From Limnobacter humi (GTDB taxonomy: Bacteria > Pseudomonadota > Gammaproteobacteria > Burkholderiales > Burkholderiaceae_B), in the NCBI RefSeq assembly GCF_024518835.1, contig NZ_JANIGO010000001.1, forward strand, positions 868,001 through 932,000: a stretch of DNA of 64,000 bases. Direction: 5' to 3'. Made by a program: the position numbers and the translations under genes. Positions 1 to 12,470 of the stretch are shown here, in pieces. Position 1 is the first letter of the stretch; every line of letters begins with the position of its first letter. The notes under the pieces were generated by a model. The model was given only the letters and a program-made list of their open reading frames with translations. It made no database searches and was not told the origin of the DNA.

Positions 1-515
1 AAACCATTACTCGTACATCTGGGTTACAAACATACCGTTTGGGTACCCGCAACGCATCTACTGTATTGAGGGTGAAAGATGGTGAAACACAAATCCTCGC
101 TGGCCTCATTCAACAGGATGAGCGAAATTCTGCACAACGTGTACCCTTTTTGGGCGATTTTCCACTTTTGGGTCGACTCTTTTCCAGCACTTCTGAAAAT
201 GGTGTGAAGACTGAAATTGTACTGTTGATCACACCCCGGATTATTCGAAATATTCCGCTTCCGACCAGTGGTAAAAGCGAGATTTTGTCGGGTACTCAGA
301 ATTCACTGGGGGCGGCACCCATACAGCTAAGATCCCTGTCTGCATCGACTTCCAACAGTCCTGAGACATCCGCTATTTCTCAATTCGGCCTAAACCCTGA
401 GGTACAGCGAAGCGAAACTATTGACTCAATGTCGATGCCTAACTCAACGCAGCCTGGACCACCCGCTGTGGACCAAAGTATTTTTATTCCGCCAATGCCC
501 GGAGTTAAACCGTGA
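1..515 (+). CDS. Type II secretion-like secretin, C-terminal part
   Basis: The open frame is already running at the window edge (codons in phase from base 3), so only the last ~170 residues are seen. They match the end of the secretin domain of GspD/PilQ-type outer-membrane channels: a segment reading VKDGETQILAGLIQ, then PFLGDFPLLGRLF and a TEIVLLITPRI strand, followed by a Ser/Pro/Gln-rich tail of about 80 residues. Secretins form the multimeric outer-membrane gate for type II secretion or pilus assembly. The stop overlaps the next start by four bases (GTGA), so it is translationally coupled to the pseudopilin genes. Whether this is GspD proper or a related secretin cannot be told without the N-terminal domains. 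Confidence 0.85.
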   Translation, partial: TITRTSGLQTYRLGTRNASTVLRVKDGETQILAGLIQQDERNSAQRVPFLGDFPLLGRLFSSTSENGVKTEIVLLITPRIIRNIPLPTSGKSEILSGTQNSLGAAPIQLRSLSASTSNSPETSAISQFGLNPEVQRSETIDSMSMPNSTQPGPPAVDQSIFIPPMPGVKP

Positions 516-988
516 ATGTTGCGCATCAATCAGGTTTTACACTCATCGAATTGTTGGTTGTGGTCGTGATTATAGGTGTACTTGCATCTGTGGGTTTGCC
601 ATTGTCTGAGTTGGCTTCCAAACGCGCAAAAGAAGAGGAGCTTCGTGCCGCACTTCGCCAAATTCGTACAGCCTTGGATGCCTATAAAAAAGCTTCTGAC
701 GAAAACCGGATTGAACGTGCTGCAGATGCCACTGGATACCCAGGCGATTTAGCAAATCTTGTTGATGGTGTGGTATCCATCAATAACCCTGACAAACGTT
801 TAATTTACTTTTTACGTCGAATTCCACGTGATCCCTTTGCGGATACCAAAACTTCAGCCATTGATTCATGGGCTTTACGGAGTTATGAAAGCCCGCCTGA
901 TGCACCCAAACCAGGCAGAGATGTATTTGATGTGTATTCGAAGTCAACCGGTATTGGTCTGAATGGAATTCCTTACAAGGACTGGTGA
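512..988 (+). CDS. Type II secretion pseudopilin (GspG-like), first copy
   Basis: 158-residue protein starting at GTG 512 inside the secretin stop. The N-terminus has the prepilin peptidase site G|FTLIELLVVV with Glu at +5 and a hydrophobic helix over residues ~9-30, then a soluble domain with RQIRTALDAYK, a RRIPRDPFAD motif and the end GLNGIPYKDW. These are features of GspG-like major pseudopilins, which are cleaved and methylated by PilD/GspO and form the periplasmic pseudopilus. It sits in an overlapping run of secretin and three pseudopilins. Its substrate or partner is not visible; the group could serve a dedicated secretion or pilus-like system. Confidence 0.85.
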   Translation: MNVAHQSGFTLIELLVVVVIIGVLASVGLPLSELASKRAKEEELRAALRQIRTALDAYKKASDENRIERAADATGYPGDLANLVDGVVSINNPDKRLIYFLRRIPRDPFADTKTSAIDSWALRSYESPPDAPKPGRDVFDVYSKSTGIGLNGIPYKDW

Positions 989-1351
989 TGGGAACTCAAC
1001 GGTTGAATTGTGGATTCACATTGATTGAATTGTTGGTCGTGTTGGCGATTCTGGCAACACTGCTGACAATTGCTGTGCCGCGCTATTTCAACAGCATTGA
1101 TCAATCCAAGGAAGCGGCACTCAAGCAAAATCTCTTGGTTATGCGAGATGCCATAGACAAGTTTCATTCCGATCATGGTCAATACCCCAATAGCCTTCAG
1201 TCACTGGCAAAAGGCCGCTATATCCGCTTTGTTCCTGAAGATCCATTGACCAAATCGAAAGACACTTGGGTATTGATCAAGCCAGCTGATGAAGACTCTG
1301 ATGCGAATTCGATCTACGATGTTCGCAGCGGCGCACCCGGAAAATCGCGTG

Positions 1352-1377
<26 letters not shown>
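985..1377 (+). CDS. Type II secretion pseudopilin (GspG-like), second copy
   Basis: 130-residue pseudopilin. Translation may begin at GTG 985 or ATG 988; the latter shares its A with the upstream TGA stop. The N-terminus reads CGFTLIELLVVLAI, a class III prepilin signal with Glu at +5, followed by one hydrophobic helix. The globular part has DAIDKFHSDHGQYP, FVPEDPLT and a YDVRSGAPG stretch, all typical of GspG family proteins. It differs enough from the preceding gene to have its own role. The shared operon suggests the two build one pseudopilus together with the secretin. Confidence 0.85.
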
Positions 1378-5452
<4,075 letters not shown>

Positions 5453-5624
5453 TCAATATTTCCTTATAGGATTAGGTAATAGAGTGGATCACTTTTGGTG
5501 GATAACCCTATTTTCCCTTTTTATTTGAGTGTCTTAGGTTCTTTCAAAACGGGTGTAAAACTCAGCGGACTGGTTCTGCACACGGTGGATAACTTTTTGC
5601 GCTTCGTCGAGGTTCTTTTTTTTC

Positions 5625-5633
5625 TGTGGATAA
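5625..5633 (-). promoter_or_regulatory. DnaA box (exact consensus)
   Basis: TGTGGATAA on the plus strand, the reverse complement of TTATCCACA, in the dnaN-dnaA gap. It forms an inverted pair with the box at 5664-5672, about 30 bases apart. Confidence 0.75.
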
Positions 5634-5663
5634 GTCCGCTTGTTGTTCAAGGTTTTTACAGAC

Positions 5664-5672
5664 TTATCCACA
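5664..5672 (+). promoter_or_regulatory. DnaA box (exact consensus)
   Basis: TTATCCACA, a perfect high-affinity DnaA box, 30 bases downstream of the dnaA stop codon. Two weaker copies (TTATCCACC on the minus strand) lie at 5497-5505 and 5584-5592. Confidence 0.75.
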
Positions 5673-5701
5673 ATTCTAAATCAACCGGCCGGGCTTGTTG
5701 C

Positions 5702-7102
5702 TCAACCCTTCAAGGTTTGGTCCAATACATGCAGTGCGTGGTTCAACTCGGCCGACTGGTTGCGCAGTTCGGTGATTTTGTTCACGGCATGCAGCACAGT
5801 GGTATGGTCCCGCCCACCAAACAGTTCGCCAATTTCCATGTAGCTTTTCTCGGTCAATTCCTTGGCCAGGTACATGGCCACTTGTCTGGGCAACACAATA
5901 TTGGCTTGCCGGCGTTTGGAGAACATGTCGGCCACTTTGATCTTGTAGTAGTCGGCCACGGTTTTTTGAATGCTTTCTACCGACACTTGTCCATGGTGCA
6001 CGGAAATCATGTCTCTCAGGGCTTCTCGCACCAGGTCCATGGTGACCGGCTTGTTGTGAAACGATGCGAAAGCCATGATGCGGCGCAATGCACCTTCCAG
6101 TTCGCGGATGTTCGACCGCATGTGCTTGGCAACAAAAAAGGCCACATCTTCTGAGAACAGGATTTTTTGCTGCTCGGCTTTTTTCAGCAAAATCGCGACC
6201 CGCATTTCGAGTTCCGGCGGCTCAATGGCCACTGTTAAGCCGCTGTTAAACCGGGAAATCAAGCGGTCATCCATGCCCTGAATGTCTTTGGGGTAGGTGT
6301 CGCTGGTGATGATGATTTGTTTTTTGGCGGCAATCAGTTGCTCAAATGCATAAAAGAATTCTTCCTGGGTTCGACTTTTCCCGGCAAAAAACTGGATATC
6401 GTCAATCAGCAGCAGGTCCAATGAATAGTACGAGCGCTTGAATTCTTCGAATGCTTTCTTTTGATAGGCTTTCACCACGTCACTGACGTACTGCTCCGCA
6501 TGAATGTAGCGAATTTGCGCGTGCGGGTTGCTTTCCAGCAAACGATTGCCAATGGAGTGGATCAGGTGAGTTTTACCCAGGCCCACCCCGCCGTACAAAA
6601 ACAAGGGGTTGTAGCTGACGCCTGGGTTGGCAGCCACCTGTTCCGCAGCAGCGCGGGCCAACTGGTTGGCGCGGCCCGACACAAAGTTGGAGAAACACAG
6701 GTCCCTGTTCAGCCGGCTGCGTTCGTACACTGAACTGGCCACCTCATCGCGCCGAAGGGTGTCCACCGCTGCGGTCTTGGCCGGCGTTGGGTTGGATGGC
6801 GGGCCGCCGGAATCGCGATGGCTGCCAGCCGGATTGTTGGGTGCTGTTCGGGCGGCCACTTGCCATTGGATGTCAATGTCGCAGCCGAAATATTCGCTGG
6901 CCAGCTCGGTAAAACGACCACCGTAGTTGTTCAGCACCCAGTCCAGCTTGAAGCGGTTGGGTGCCGCCATGGCGAGGCTGCCCGTGTCTTCGTCGTAGTT
7001 GACAACCGTGAGTGGCTCAATCCACAGTTTGACTTGTTGGGCTGGAATTTCTTTTTTCAGCGCCTCAACACAGTGGGTCCAGAATTGATCAATCACAGTC
7101 AC
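5702..7102 (-). CDS. dnaA: Chromosomal replication initiator DnaA
   Basis: 466-residue AAA+ initiator that binds DnaA boxes and melts oriC. Start is GTG 7102 with AAGG about seven bases upstream. Domain I (residues ~1-90, WIEPLTVV) is for DnaB/DiaA contacts; domain II (~91-135) is a Pro/Ser/Thr linker; domain III has Walker A GGVGLGKT at 171-178 and Walker B LLIDDIQ at 231-237; domain IV is the DNA-binding helix-turn-helix with signature [11 protein letters not shown] at 429-439. All key residues are present. It heads the dnaA-dnaN-gyrB group. The boxes just downstream suggest DnaA itself acts on the dnaN promoter region or on oriC. Confidence 0.98.
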   Translation of the reverse strand: MTVIDQFWTHCVEALKKEIPAQQVKLWIEPLTVVNYDEDTGSLAMAAPNRFKLDWVLNNYGGRFTELASEYFGCDIDIQWQVAARTAPNNPAGSHRDSGGPPSNPTPAKTAAVDTLRRDEVASSVYERSRLNRDLCFSNFVSGRANQLARAAAEQVAANPGVSYNPLFLYGGVGLGKTHLIHSIGNRLLESNPHAQIRYIHAEQYVSDVVKAYQKKAFEEFKRSYYSLDLLLIDDIQFFAGKSRTQEEFFYAFEQLIAAKKQIIITSDTYPKDIQGMDDRLISRFNSGLTVAIEPPELEMRVAILLKKAEQQKILFSEDVAFFVAKHMRSNIRELEGALRRIMAFASFHNKPVTMDLVREALRDMISVHHGQVSVESIQKTVADYYKIKVADMFSKRRQANIVLPRQVAMYLAKELTEKSYMEIGELFGGRDHTTVLHAVNKITELRNQSAELNHALHVLDQTLKG

Positions 7103-7289
7103 AGCAGCCTTGTCGTGCCCTCATGGGCATAAAAATTGGATTCTTGTTCAGCGCTCCATTGTATCCAAACCCCCACGGATGATGAGGCTGCGTCGGTAAG
7201 TTCTTGTGTTTCGACAGATTTCCCTATCAATTTCCATAAAACCCCTCTATAATTTCGGGTTCTCTACACGCTAACACTTTGGGTTTGCC
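7103..7289. other. Divergent promoter region dnaA / rpmH
   Basis: 187 bases between divergent genes. A clear -10 element TATAAT at 7248-7253 faces rpmH, with no good -35. On the minus strand TACAAT (7158-7163) could be the dnaA -10. No DnaA box with fewer than two mismatches was seen here, which is why the candidate origin is placed on the other side of dnaA. Confidence 0.5.
7248..7253 (+). promoter_or_regulatory. -10 element of the rpmH promoter
   Basis: Exact TATAAT, 37 bases before the rpmH ATG. The matching -35 position is poor, so this is only a partial promoter call. Confidence 0.45.
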
Positions 7290-7424
7290 ATGAAACGCAC
7301 ATACCAACCTTCGAAAGTACGCCGTCAACGCACTCACGGCTTCCTGGTTCGCCAACGCACCCGCGGTGGCCGCGCTGTTCTTCGCGCTCGTCGCGCCAAA
7401 GGCCGCGCCCGTCTGGCCGTATAA
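7290..7424 (+). CDS. rpmH: 50S ribosomal protein L34
   Basis: Short gene of 44 codons. The product starts [18 protein letters not shown] and continues with alternating Arg-rich blocks to the end RARLAV, the full L34 sequence pattern. L34 is a small basic protein of the large ribosomal subunit. Length and placement directly upstream of rnpA and divergent from dnaA are universal in proteobacteria. It probably shares a transcript with rnpA, 72 bases downstream. Confidence 0.97.
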   Translation: MKRTYQPSKVRRQRTHGFLVRQRTRGGRAVLRARRAKGRARLAV

Positions 7425-7496
7425 ATGTGTTTGCTTGCGCAGCGGCTTGGTTTACTGAATGAGTAAGCCTGTTGTCCGCGCCAGCAATCCATCCGG

Positions 7497-7829
7497 ATGC
7501 GCCCAATTGACCTGTCGGAATCGTTTTCTGACCTGCTGAAAACCCGGCCGGTTAACAAAACTGCCCGGCTGATGCTGCACGCCATTCCGGATGACGCCGA
7601 CGCCCGCTTTGGTATTTTGGTTCCAAAGCGGCTTGCCAAGCGAGCCGTTGACCGGAACACACTCAAGCGCCTGGTTCGAGAAGCCTGTCGCGCTCATCTG
7701 GTGAACTACCGAGGGCAAGTCCTTGTCAGGCTCACCAAACCCGTTGGTCAAATCGGTCATTCTCAGAGGGCGGACTGGTGGAAGGAACTTCATCAACTCC
7801 TCGATTGTCTCTCGCAGCACGCGCCATAA
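7497..7829 (+). CDS. rnpA: Ribonuclease P protein component
   Basis: 110 residues; protein cofactor of RNase P, which removes the 5' leader of precursor tRNAs. The central basic signature RFGILVPKRLAKRAVDRNTLKRLVREA holds the RNR-type motif that contacts the RNA subunit (it is 27 residues long in the protein; the core is DRNTLKRLVREA). Start ATG 7497 is the first start after an in-frame stop at 7464. The C-terminus is overlapped by yidD. The catalytic RNA gene rnpB was not found in this window. Confidence 0.93.
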   Translation: MRPIDLSESFSDLLKTRPVNKTARLMLHAIPDDADARFGILVPKRLAKRAVDRNTLKRLVREACRAHLVNYRGQVLVRLTKPVGQIGHSQRADWWKELHQLLDCLSQHAP

Positions 7830-8077
7830 GTGGTTTGGTGCGCGGGTACCAGATCGGCATCAGCCCGATGTTTGCGCCATCCTGTCGTTTTTACCCCAGT
7901 TGTTCAGCCTACGCGCTCGAAGCAGTTAGAATGCATGGCGCATGGCGGGGTACGGCACTGGCTTTGGGTCGAGTTTGCCGTTGCAACCCCTGGAGTGCCG
8001 GGGGAATAGACCTGGTGCCCGGGTCTACGGAAACAGACACGCACCCAGCACCCACCACGCACCGTCACAATGCCTAG
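7778..8077 (+). CDS. yidD: Membrane protein insertion efficiency factor YidD
   Basis: Up to 99 residues. The family core is complete: a short amphipathic N-terminal helix with GYQIGISP, then SCRFYPSCSAYALEAV with conserved cysteines, and CRCNPWSAGGIDLVP. YidD works at the inner membrane with YidC. The start shown is GTG 7778, which overlaps rnpA by 52 bases; TTG codons further in could equally be used, since family members usually begin closer to the helix. The tail after residue ~85 (Thr/His-rich) is not conserved. It lies between rnpA and yidC as in most bacteria. Confidence 0.88.
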   Translation: MEGTSSTPRLSLAARAISGLVRGYQIGISPMFAPSCRFYPSCSAYALEAVRMHGAWRGTALALGRVCRCNPWSAGGIDLVPGSTETDTHPAPTTHRHNA

Positions 8078-8093
8078 TTGCTAAAGGATTTCA

Positions 8094-9800
8094 ATGGAAA
8101 CGCGCCGGCTCATCTTGCTGATGATTTTTACACTGTCTCTCATCATGTTGTGGGACAACTATCAGGCTTCTCAAGGCCACCCCACCTTGTTTGGCATGCC
8201 GACCGGCGCTGCGTCGGATTCCAAGCAGGCCAATGCCAAGCCGGCGGTGACTGTCCAAGCGGCCAATGATTTGCCCCAGGCTGCTGCCCCCGTGGGCGGT
8301 GTCGGTGACACGCCGTCAGCCGAACCGGTCAAGGTGGCAGCTGCTGAAACGCTGACTGTTCGCACCGATGTGTTGGAATTGCAGTTTTCAACCCAAGGCG
8401 GCCAGCTCATTTCTTCCAAGTTGCTTCAGCACCCGAAGGCTGGCGACCCCACCCTGCCTGTTCAATTGTTTGAACAATCGGACAAACGCACGTATGTGGC
8501 GCAAGCTGGCTTGGTGGGCGTTGCAGGTGCCCCCAATCACCGCACCCTGTTCGAGGTGGTTCAAAAGCCGGGTGAACCAACCGCTGAAAAACCCACACAG
8601 CAACTCAAGCTGCGTGCTGTGTCTGGCAATCTCGAAACCCTGTATGTGTACACCTTCACCAAGGGCAGCTATCAAATCGGTTTCGAGATGGACGTGAAAA
8701 ACCTGGGTGAGCAAGCGGTAACGCCGAGCGCTTATGTCCAGATCACCCGCGATGGTAACCCACTGTCCACCGACTCCAAGTTTTACTCCACCTTCACTGG
8801 TCCGGCTGTTTACAGTCCGGAGGGCAAATATCAAAAGGTGAAGTTCGAGTCCATCAACAAAAATGCGGCTGAATACACCAAGAATACCGATGCCGGTTGG
8901 GTGGCCATGGTGCAGCATTATTTTGTGTCGGCCATTGTGGCTCAAGCAGGTCCGCGTGAAAACTTCGTCCGCAAAGTGGAAGACAACCTGTATTCTTTTG
9001 GTGTGGTCAGTCCACTCGGCGCGGTTGCCCCTGGGCAAACGGCCAAATACACCAGTGTGGTGTACACCGGCCCGCAAGACCAGCGTGTGCTGGAGAAAGT
9101 TGCCCCTGGTCTGGAGCTGGTGGTGGACTACGGTTGGTTGACCGTGATTGCACAACCCATTTACTGGTTGCTGGAAAAAATCCACTCGGTGGTTGGCAAC
9201 TGGGGTTGGGCGATTGTACTGCTGACGCTCCTGATCAAATTGGCTTTCTTCCCCTTGTCGGCGGCCAGTTACAGGTCCATGGCGAAAATGCGAAAAATCG
9301 GTCCCCGCATGCAAGCCCTGAAAGAACAGTATGGCGATGACAAAATGGGTTTCCAACGCGCCATGATGGACATGTACAAGCGCGAGAAGATCAACCCGCT
9401 GGGTGGCTGTATGCCCATCGTGGTTCAAATTCCGGTGTTCATTTCACTGTACTGGGTGTTGTTGGCCAGCGTGGAAATGCGCAATGCGCCCTGGTACTGG
9501 GTGGCTGATCTGGCCTCGCCCGATGACCTCATTACACGCTTTCTACCCATTGCATTGGGCTTCAAGCTGGGCATCTTGCCGATCGTCATGGCCATTACCA
9601 TGTTCATCCAGACCAAGCTGAACCCCACACCACCCGATCCTGTTCAGGCCAAGGTGATGATGGTCATGCCGCTGGTGTTTTCGGTGATGTTTGTGTTTTT
9701 CCCGGCCGGCTTGGTGCTGTACTGGGTGGTGAACAACATTCTGTCGATTACACAGCAGTGGGTCATCACCCGCAAAATTGAATCAGGTGCTGAGCAGTAA
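8094..9800 (+). CDS. yidC: Membrane protein insertase YidC
   Basis: 568 residues, the usual size for the Gram-negative form. One N-terminal membrane helix (residues ~6-21) is followed by a large periplasmic domain (~25-340) and a C-terminal core of five helices starting near 355. The positively charged groove residue is seen as Arg394 in the SYRSMAKMR loop. YidC inserts and folds inner-membrane proteins alone or with SecYEG; F0 subunit c (atpE in this window) is a classic substrate. AAAGG precedes ATG 8094. The 3' end overlaps the start of mnmE. Confidence 0.97.
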   Translation: METRRLILLMIFTLSLIMLWDNYQASQGHPTLFGMPTGAASDSKQANAKPAVTVQAANDLPQAAAPVGGVGDTPSAEPVKVAAAETLTVRTDVLELQFSTQGGQLISSKLLQHPKAGDPTLPVQLFEQSDKRTYVAQAGLVGVAGAPNHRTLFEVVQKPGEPTAEKPTQQLKLRAVSGNLETLYVYTFTKGSYQIGFEMDVKNLGEQAVTPSAYVQITRDGNPLSTDSKFYSTFTGPAVYSPEGKYQKVKFESINKNAAEYTKNTDAGWVAMVQHYFVSAIVAQAGPRENFVRKVEDNLYSFGVVSPLGAVAPGQTAKYTSVVYTGPQDQRVLEKVAPGLELVVDYGWLTVIAQPIYWLLEKIHSVVGNWGWAIVLLTLLIKLAFFPLSAASYRSMAKMRKIGPRMQALKEQYGDDKMGFQRAMMDMYKREKINPLGGCMPIVVQIPVFISLYWVLLASVEMRNAPWYWVADLASPDDLITRFLPIALGFKLGILPIVMAITMFIQTKLNPTPPDPVQAKVMMVMPLVFSVMFVFFPAGLVLYWVVNNILSITQQWVITRKIESGAEQ

Positions 9801-11157
9801 CTCAGACCCGATCGTGGCCATTGCCACTCCACCCGGCAAGGGTGGGGTGGGGGTGCTGCGGTTCTCGTTCCCGCAGGCGGCGCACTGCGAATTGTTCTGC
9901 CAGGCGTTTCTTCAAAAAATTCCAACTGTTCGATTGGCCACGCTGGTGACCCTTCGGGATGCCAGTGGCCATGCCATTGACGAAGGCATCGCGTTGCGAT
10001 TCGCCGGCCCTGCGTCATTCACTGGCGAGCATGTGCTGGAGTTCCAGGGGCATGGTGGGCCTGCGGTATTGCAGGCCGTGTTGAACCACGCGCTTGAGCA
10101 GGCTCAGCGCTTGAGCCTGCCCCTGCGTCATGCCTTGCCAGGTGAGTTTACCCAGCGTGCCTTTTTGAATGACAAGCTGGATTTGGCGCAGGCCGAGGCG
10201 GTGGCGGACTTGATTGATGCCCAATCGGTGGGTGCAGCCAAGGCTGCAGCGGCATCATTAACTGGTGTATTTTCTCAGCAGGTTACCGATCTTGCTGACC
10301 GCATCACCCACCTCCGTTTGCTATTGGAAGCCACACTGGATTTTCCCGAAGAAGAAATTGAATTTCTGGAAAAAGCCGATGCCAAGGGCCAATTACAGTC
10401 CATTTTGACTCAGCAATCGGAATTGATGGCACTGGCTCAGGAAGGTGTCAAATTTCGCGAAGGGCTGCGCATTGTTCTGGTTGGACCACCCAACGTTGGC
10501 AAGTCCTCTTTGTTGAACGCACTGGCCGGTGAAGAGGTGGCGATTGTGTCGCCCGTGGCTGGCACCACCCGTGATCGCATTGTGCAGGAGCTGAATATCC
10601 GGGGGGTTCCCTTGGTATTGGTGGATACCGCCGGGTTGCGCGTCACAGATGACACGGTTGAAAAGATCGGTATTGACCGGACGTTCAAGTCAATTCAAGA
10701 AGCCGATTTGCTCATGCTGTTAATGGATGCGGCACATCCTGATCAACTGGACATGCCGCTTCCCGATGTTGCTTTGAGGATTCCGCGCATTCAGGTCTGG
10801 AACAAATCGGATTTGCTGGACAGCCTGCCGGACAACCTGGGGGAAGATCAATGCTGGGTGTCTGCAAAAACCGGTGCAGGCCTGGAGACTTTGAAGGATG
10901 CCATTCTTCACAAAGTGGGTTTTAATCATGCGCCGGAGCACGGCTTCATGGCCAGGCAGCGGCATGTGGATGCGCTGAAGGTTTGTCGTTCACACTTGGA
11001 ACTGGCGCATGCCTATGCCTTGCAGGATGACCGGATTCTGGATTTGTTTGCTGAAGAGTTGCGGCTTGCACACGACGCGCTGGGTGAAATCACGGGTCGA
11101 TTGCTGCCCGATGATTTGCTGGGTTTGATCTTTAGCCGGTTTTGTATCGGCAAATAG
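9778..11157 (+). CDS. mnmE: tRNA uridine-5-carboxymethylaminomethyl modification GTPase MnmE
   Basis: About 459 residues. With MnmG (also in this window) it makes the cmnm5 modification of wobble uridine. N-terminal tetrahydrofolate-binding domain, helical domain, and an inserted G domain with P-loop GPPNVGKSS (236-244), switch AGTTRDR, DTAGL and NKSDL. The C-terminus is CIGK, carrying the catalytic cysteine. TTG 9778 or GTG 9787 start inside the end of yidC (23- or 14-base overlap), so translation is probably coupled. The stop codon is part of a small perfect hairpin at 11157-11172 without a T-tract. Confidence 0.96.
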   Translation: MNQVLSSNSDPIVAIATPPGKGGVGVLRFSFPQAAHCELFCQAFLQKIPTVRLATLVTLRDASGHAIDEGIALRFAGPASFTGEHVLEFQGHGGPAVLQAVLNHALEQAQRLSLPLRHALPGEFTQRAFLNDKLDLAQAEAVADLIDAQSVGAAKAAAASLTGVFSQQVTDLADRITHLRLLLEATLDFPEEEIEFLEKADAKGQLQSILTQQSELMALAQEGVKFREGLRIVLVGPPNVGKSSLLNALAGEEVAIVSPVAGTTRDRIVQELNIRGVPLVLVDTAGLRVTDDTVEKIGIDRTFKSIQEADLLMLLMDAAHPDQLDMPLPDVALRIPRIQVWNKSDLLDSLPDNLGEDQCWVSAKTGAGLETLKDAILHKVGFNHAPEHGFMARQRHVDALKVCRSHLELAHAYALQDDRILDLFAEELRLAHDALGEITGRLLPDDLLGLIFSRFCIGK

Positions 11158-11172
11158 GCAGCCATTGCTGCC
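11157..11172. repeat. Perfect hairpin at the end of mnmE
   Basis: GGCAGC, loop CATT, GCTGCC. It lies between the converging mnmE and the next minus-strand gene. There is no T-run on either strand, so it is at best a weak terminator or an mRNA 3' end stabiliser. Confidence 0.4.
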
Positions 11173-11181
11173 CATTTGCGC

Positions 11182-11604
11182 TTAATGTTGGCTCATCAAT
11201 TGGCCTTGCAGCCAGGCGTCTGTCACCTGATGGGCCGCCAGGTGGGTTTCCGATTCAAACACCAAGGCCAGAAAGCCCAAATGTTCAACCAAGGCGTTTA
11301 GCCGCATTTGCATGTCTTGATGAATCCGTAAGCCCGGGCTGTTGGCAATGACTTGGGCAATGCTGTCCAAATGGCCGGCCAACAGGGTTTCCACCGTGGG
11401 TTTGTCCGTGGCCCATTGGCGCAGTTGGAACAACACATCCATGGCACGCCCCGCTTGTTGTGTGTGAGACAAGCGGTGTGCGAAGCGGCTCAGCGCAGCG
11501 GCCACATCGCCCAGTTCATGCACGATCGGCGGGTCCATGACCTCGACAGGCATGGGGATGATGTGGTCCAGGTTGAACAGGCTGGTGTTGAGGACTGCGC
11601 TCAT
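11182..11604 (-). CDS. Conserved-looking hypothetical protein
   Basis: 140 residues, not recognised. Predominantly alpha-helical by composition, acidic to neutral, no signal peptide, no membrane helix, no cysteines. The start at 11604 reads MSAVLNTSLFNLDHIIPMPV, with GTG/ATG choice unambiguous. It converges on mnmE and is divergent from the response regulator at 11776, so it marks the edge of the signalling cluster. Histidine and leucine heptad-like spacing (LAGHLDSIAQVI) could form a helical bundle. The function is unknown. Confidence 0.6.
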   Translation of the reverse strand: MSAVLNTSLFNLDHIIPMPVEVMDPPIVHELGDVAAALSRFAHRLSHTQQAGRAMDVLFQLRQWATDKPTVETLLAGHLDSIAQVIANSPGLRIHQDMQMRLNALVEHLGFLALVFESETHLAAHQVTDAWLQGQLMSQH

Positions 11605-11775
11605 GGTGGTGGCCCCGGTTAATGCAATGGTTCAATCCTATGAAAGAATGGGCTGGTGTGGACCTCACAGAACGGGGGATACCCTGTCCGTGGCACCCCT
11701 CTTTTAGGCTGTACAGACCCTTGTCAGAAGAATTACGATAGAGGCCATAATTCATACAAAGATTGAAACATCGCC

Positions 11776-12468
11776 ATGGCATCACACCAACATCTGGTTC
11801 TCATTCTGGAAGATCACCCAGTGGTCTCCATGGTGGTCGAAGACGCCTGCAAGGATCTGGTCACCGATGTGAACATACAGGTCGTCAATTCCGTCAAGGC
11901 GGCACGGGAATACACGCTGCAAAACCCATCGGTGTTGATTGCGGATTTAAATTTGCTGGATTCCAAGGGGCTGGATACCTTGACGTGGATTCAAAGCGCA
12001 TTTTCATCCACACCAACGATGATTTACACCGGTGACGCAGACCCGGCGTTGCGCCAGCGGGCTGAGCAAGGCAACGCCTTGTGGTTGTCCAAAAACGCGC
12101 GGCAAAGTGAGTTGTTTGAAGGCATTGAGCAGTTGCTGCAGCGTTCTGGTGTCTTGGGCAAGGCATCACAGGAAGGGTTCAGTGCGCACAATGAACACCA
12201 CTCGGACATTGTGGCCTACCCCGGTGCCAAGCCATTGACCTGGCGGCAAGTTGAAATCATGACGTTAACTGCCCAGGGCATGTCTGCCAAGCAGGTAGCC
12301 CAAAACATGGGGTTGAGCCCAGAGACGATTCGAGGCCACATCCGGGAAATATTCCGTCGCCTGGAGGCGGCCAACAAGGCGCAGGCTGTCAGTGTGTTTC
12401 TGAAGGCCCAGGCCCGTGTGCGGAAGAAATCTGGCGAGACCAGGTCTGCAACGGACATCACCGGCTGA
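11776..12468 (+). CDS. LuxR/NarL-type response regulator
   Basis: 230 residues. Receiver domain 1-125 with acidic pair Glu12/Asp13, phospho-acceptor Asp57 in LIADLNL, Thr85 and Lys106; C-terminal LuxR helix-turn-helix ~165-225 with LSPETIRGHIREIFRRL. The complete receiver residues predict phosphorylation control of DNA binding. It resembles the regulator at 16052-16711, including the PLTWRQVEIM block that opens both output domains, so the two are paralogues by duplication. The likely donor is the hybrid kinase at 13073-16012. Targets are unknown. Confidence 0.9.
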   Translation: MASHQHLVLILEDHPVVSMVVEDACKDLVTDVNIQVVNSVKAAREYTLQNPSVLIADLNLLDSKGLDTLTWIQSAFSSTPTMIYTGDADPALRQRAEQGNALWLSKNARQSELFEGIEQLLQRSGVLGKASQEGFSAHNEHHSDIVAYPGAKPLTWRQVEIMTLTAQGMSAKQVAQNMGLSPETIRGHIREIFRRLEAANKAQAVSVFLKAQARVRKKSGETRSATDITG

Positions 12469-12470
12469 GT

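Larger units (their letters stand above)
5453..5701. other. oriC: Candidate chromosomal origin (oriC), dnaN-dnaA gap
   Basis: Gene-free gap with two exact DnaA boxes (5625-5633 reads TGTGGATAA; 5664-5672 reads TTATCCACA) and two one-mismatch boxes (5497-5505 and 5584-5592, both GGTGGATAA). T-rich runs lie at 5511-5526 and 5615-5623. Three boxes point one way and one the other. DnaA-box clusters next to dnaA are the usual mark of oriC and also of dnaA autoregulation; the sequence alone does not separate the two. The other dnaA-flanking gap (7103-7289) has no comparable boxes. Genes switch strand between dnaA and rpmH, so the true bidirectional start lies at or near here. Confidence 0.6.

Noticed and set aside
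7103-7289. dnaA-rpmH gap as oriC
   Set aside because: No DnaA boxes close to consensus, unlike the gap on the other side of dnaA.
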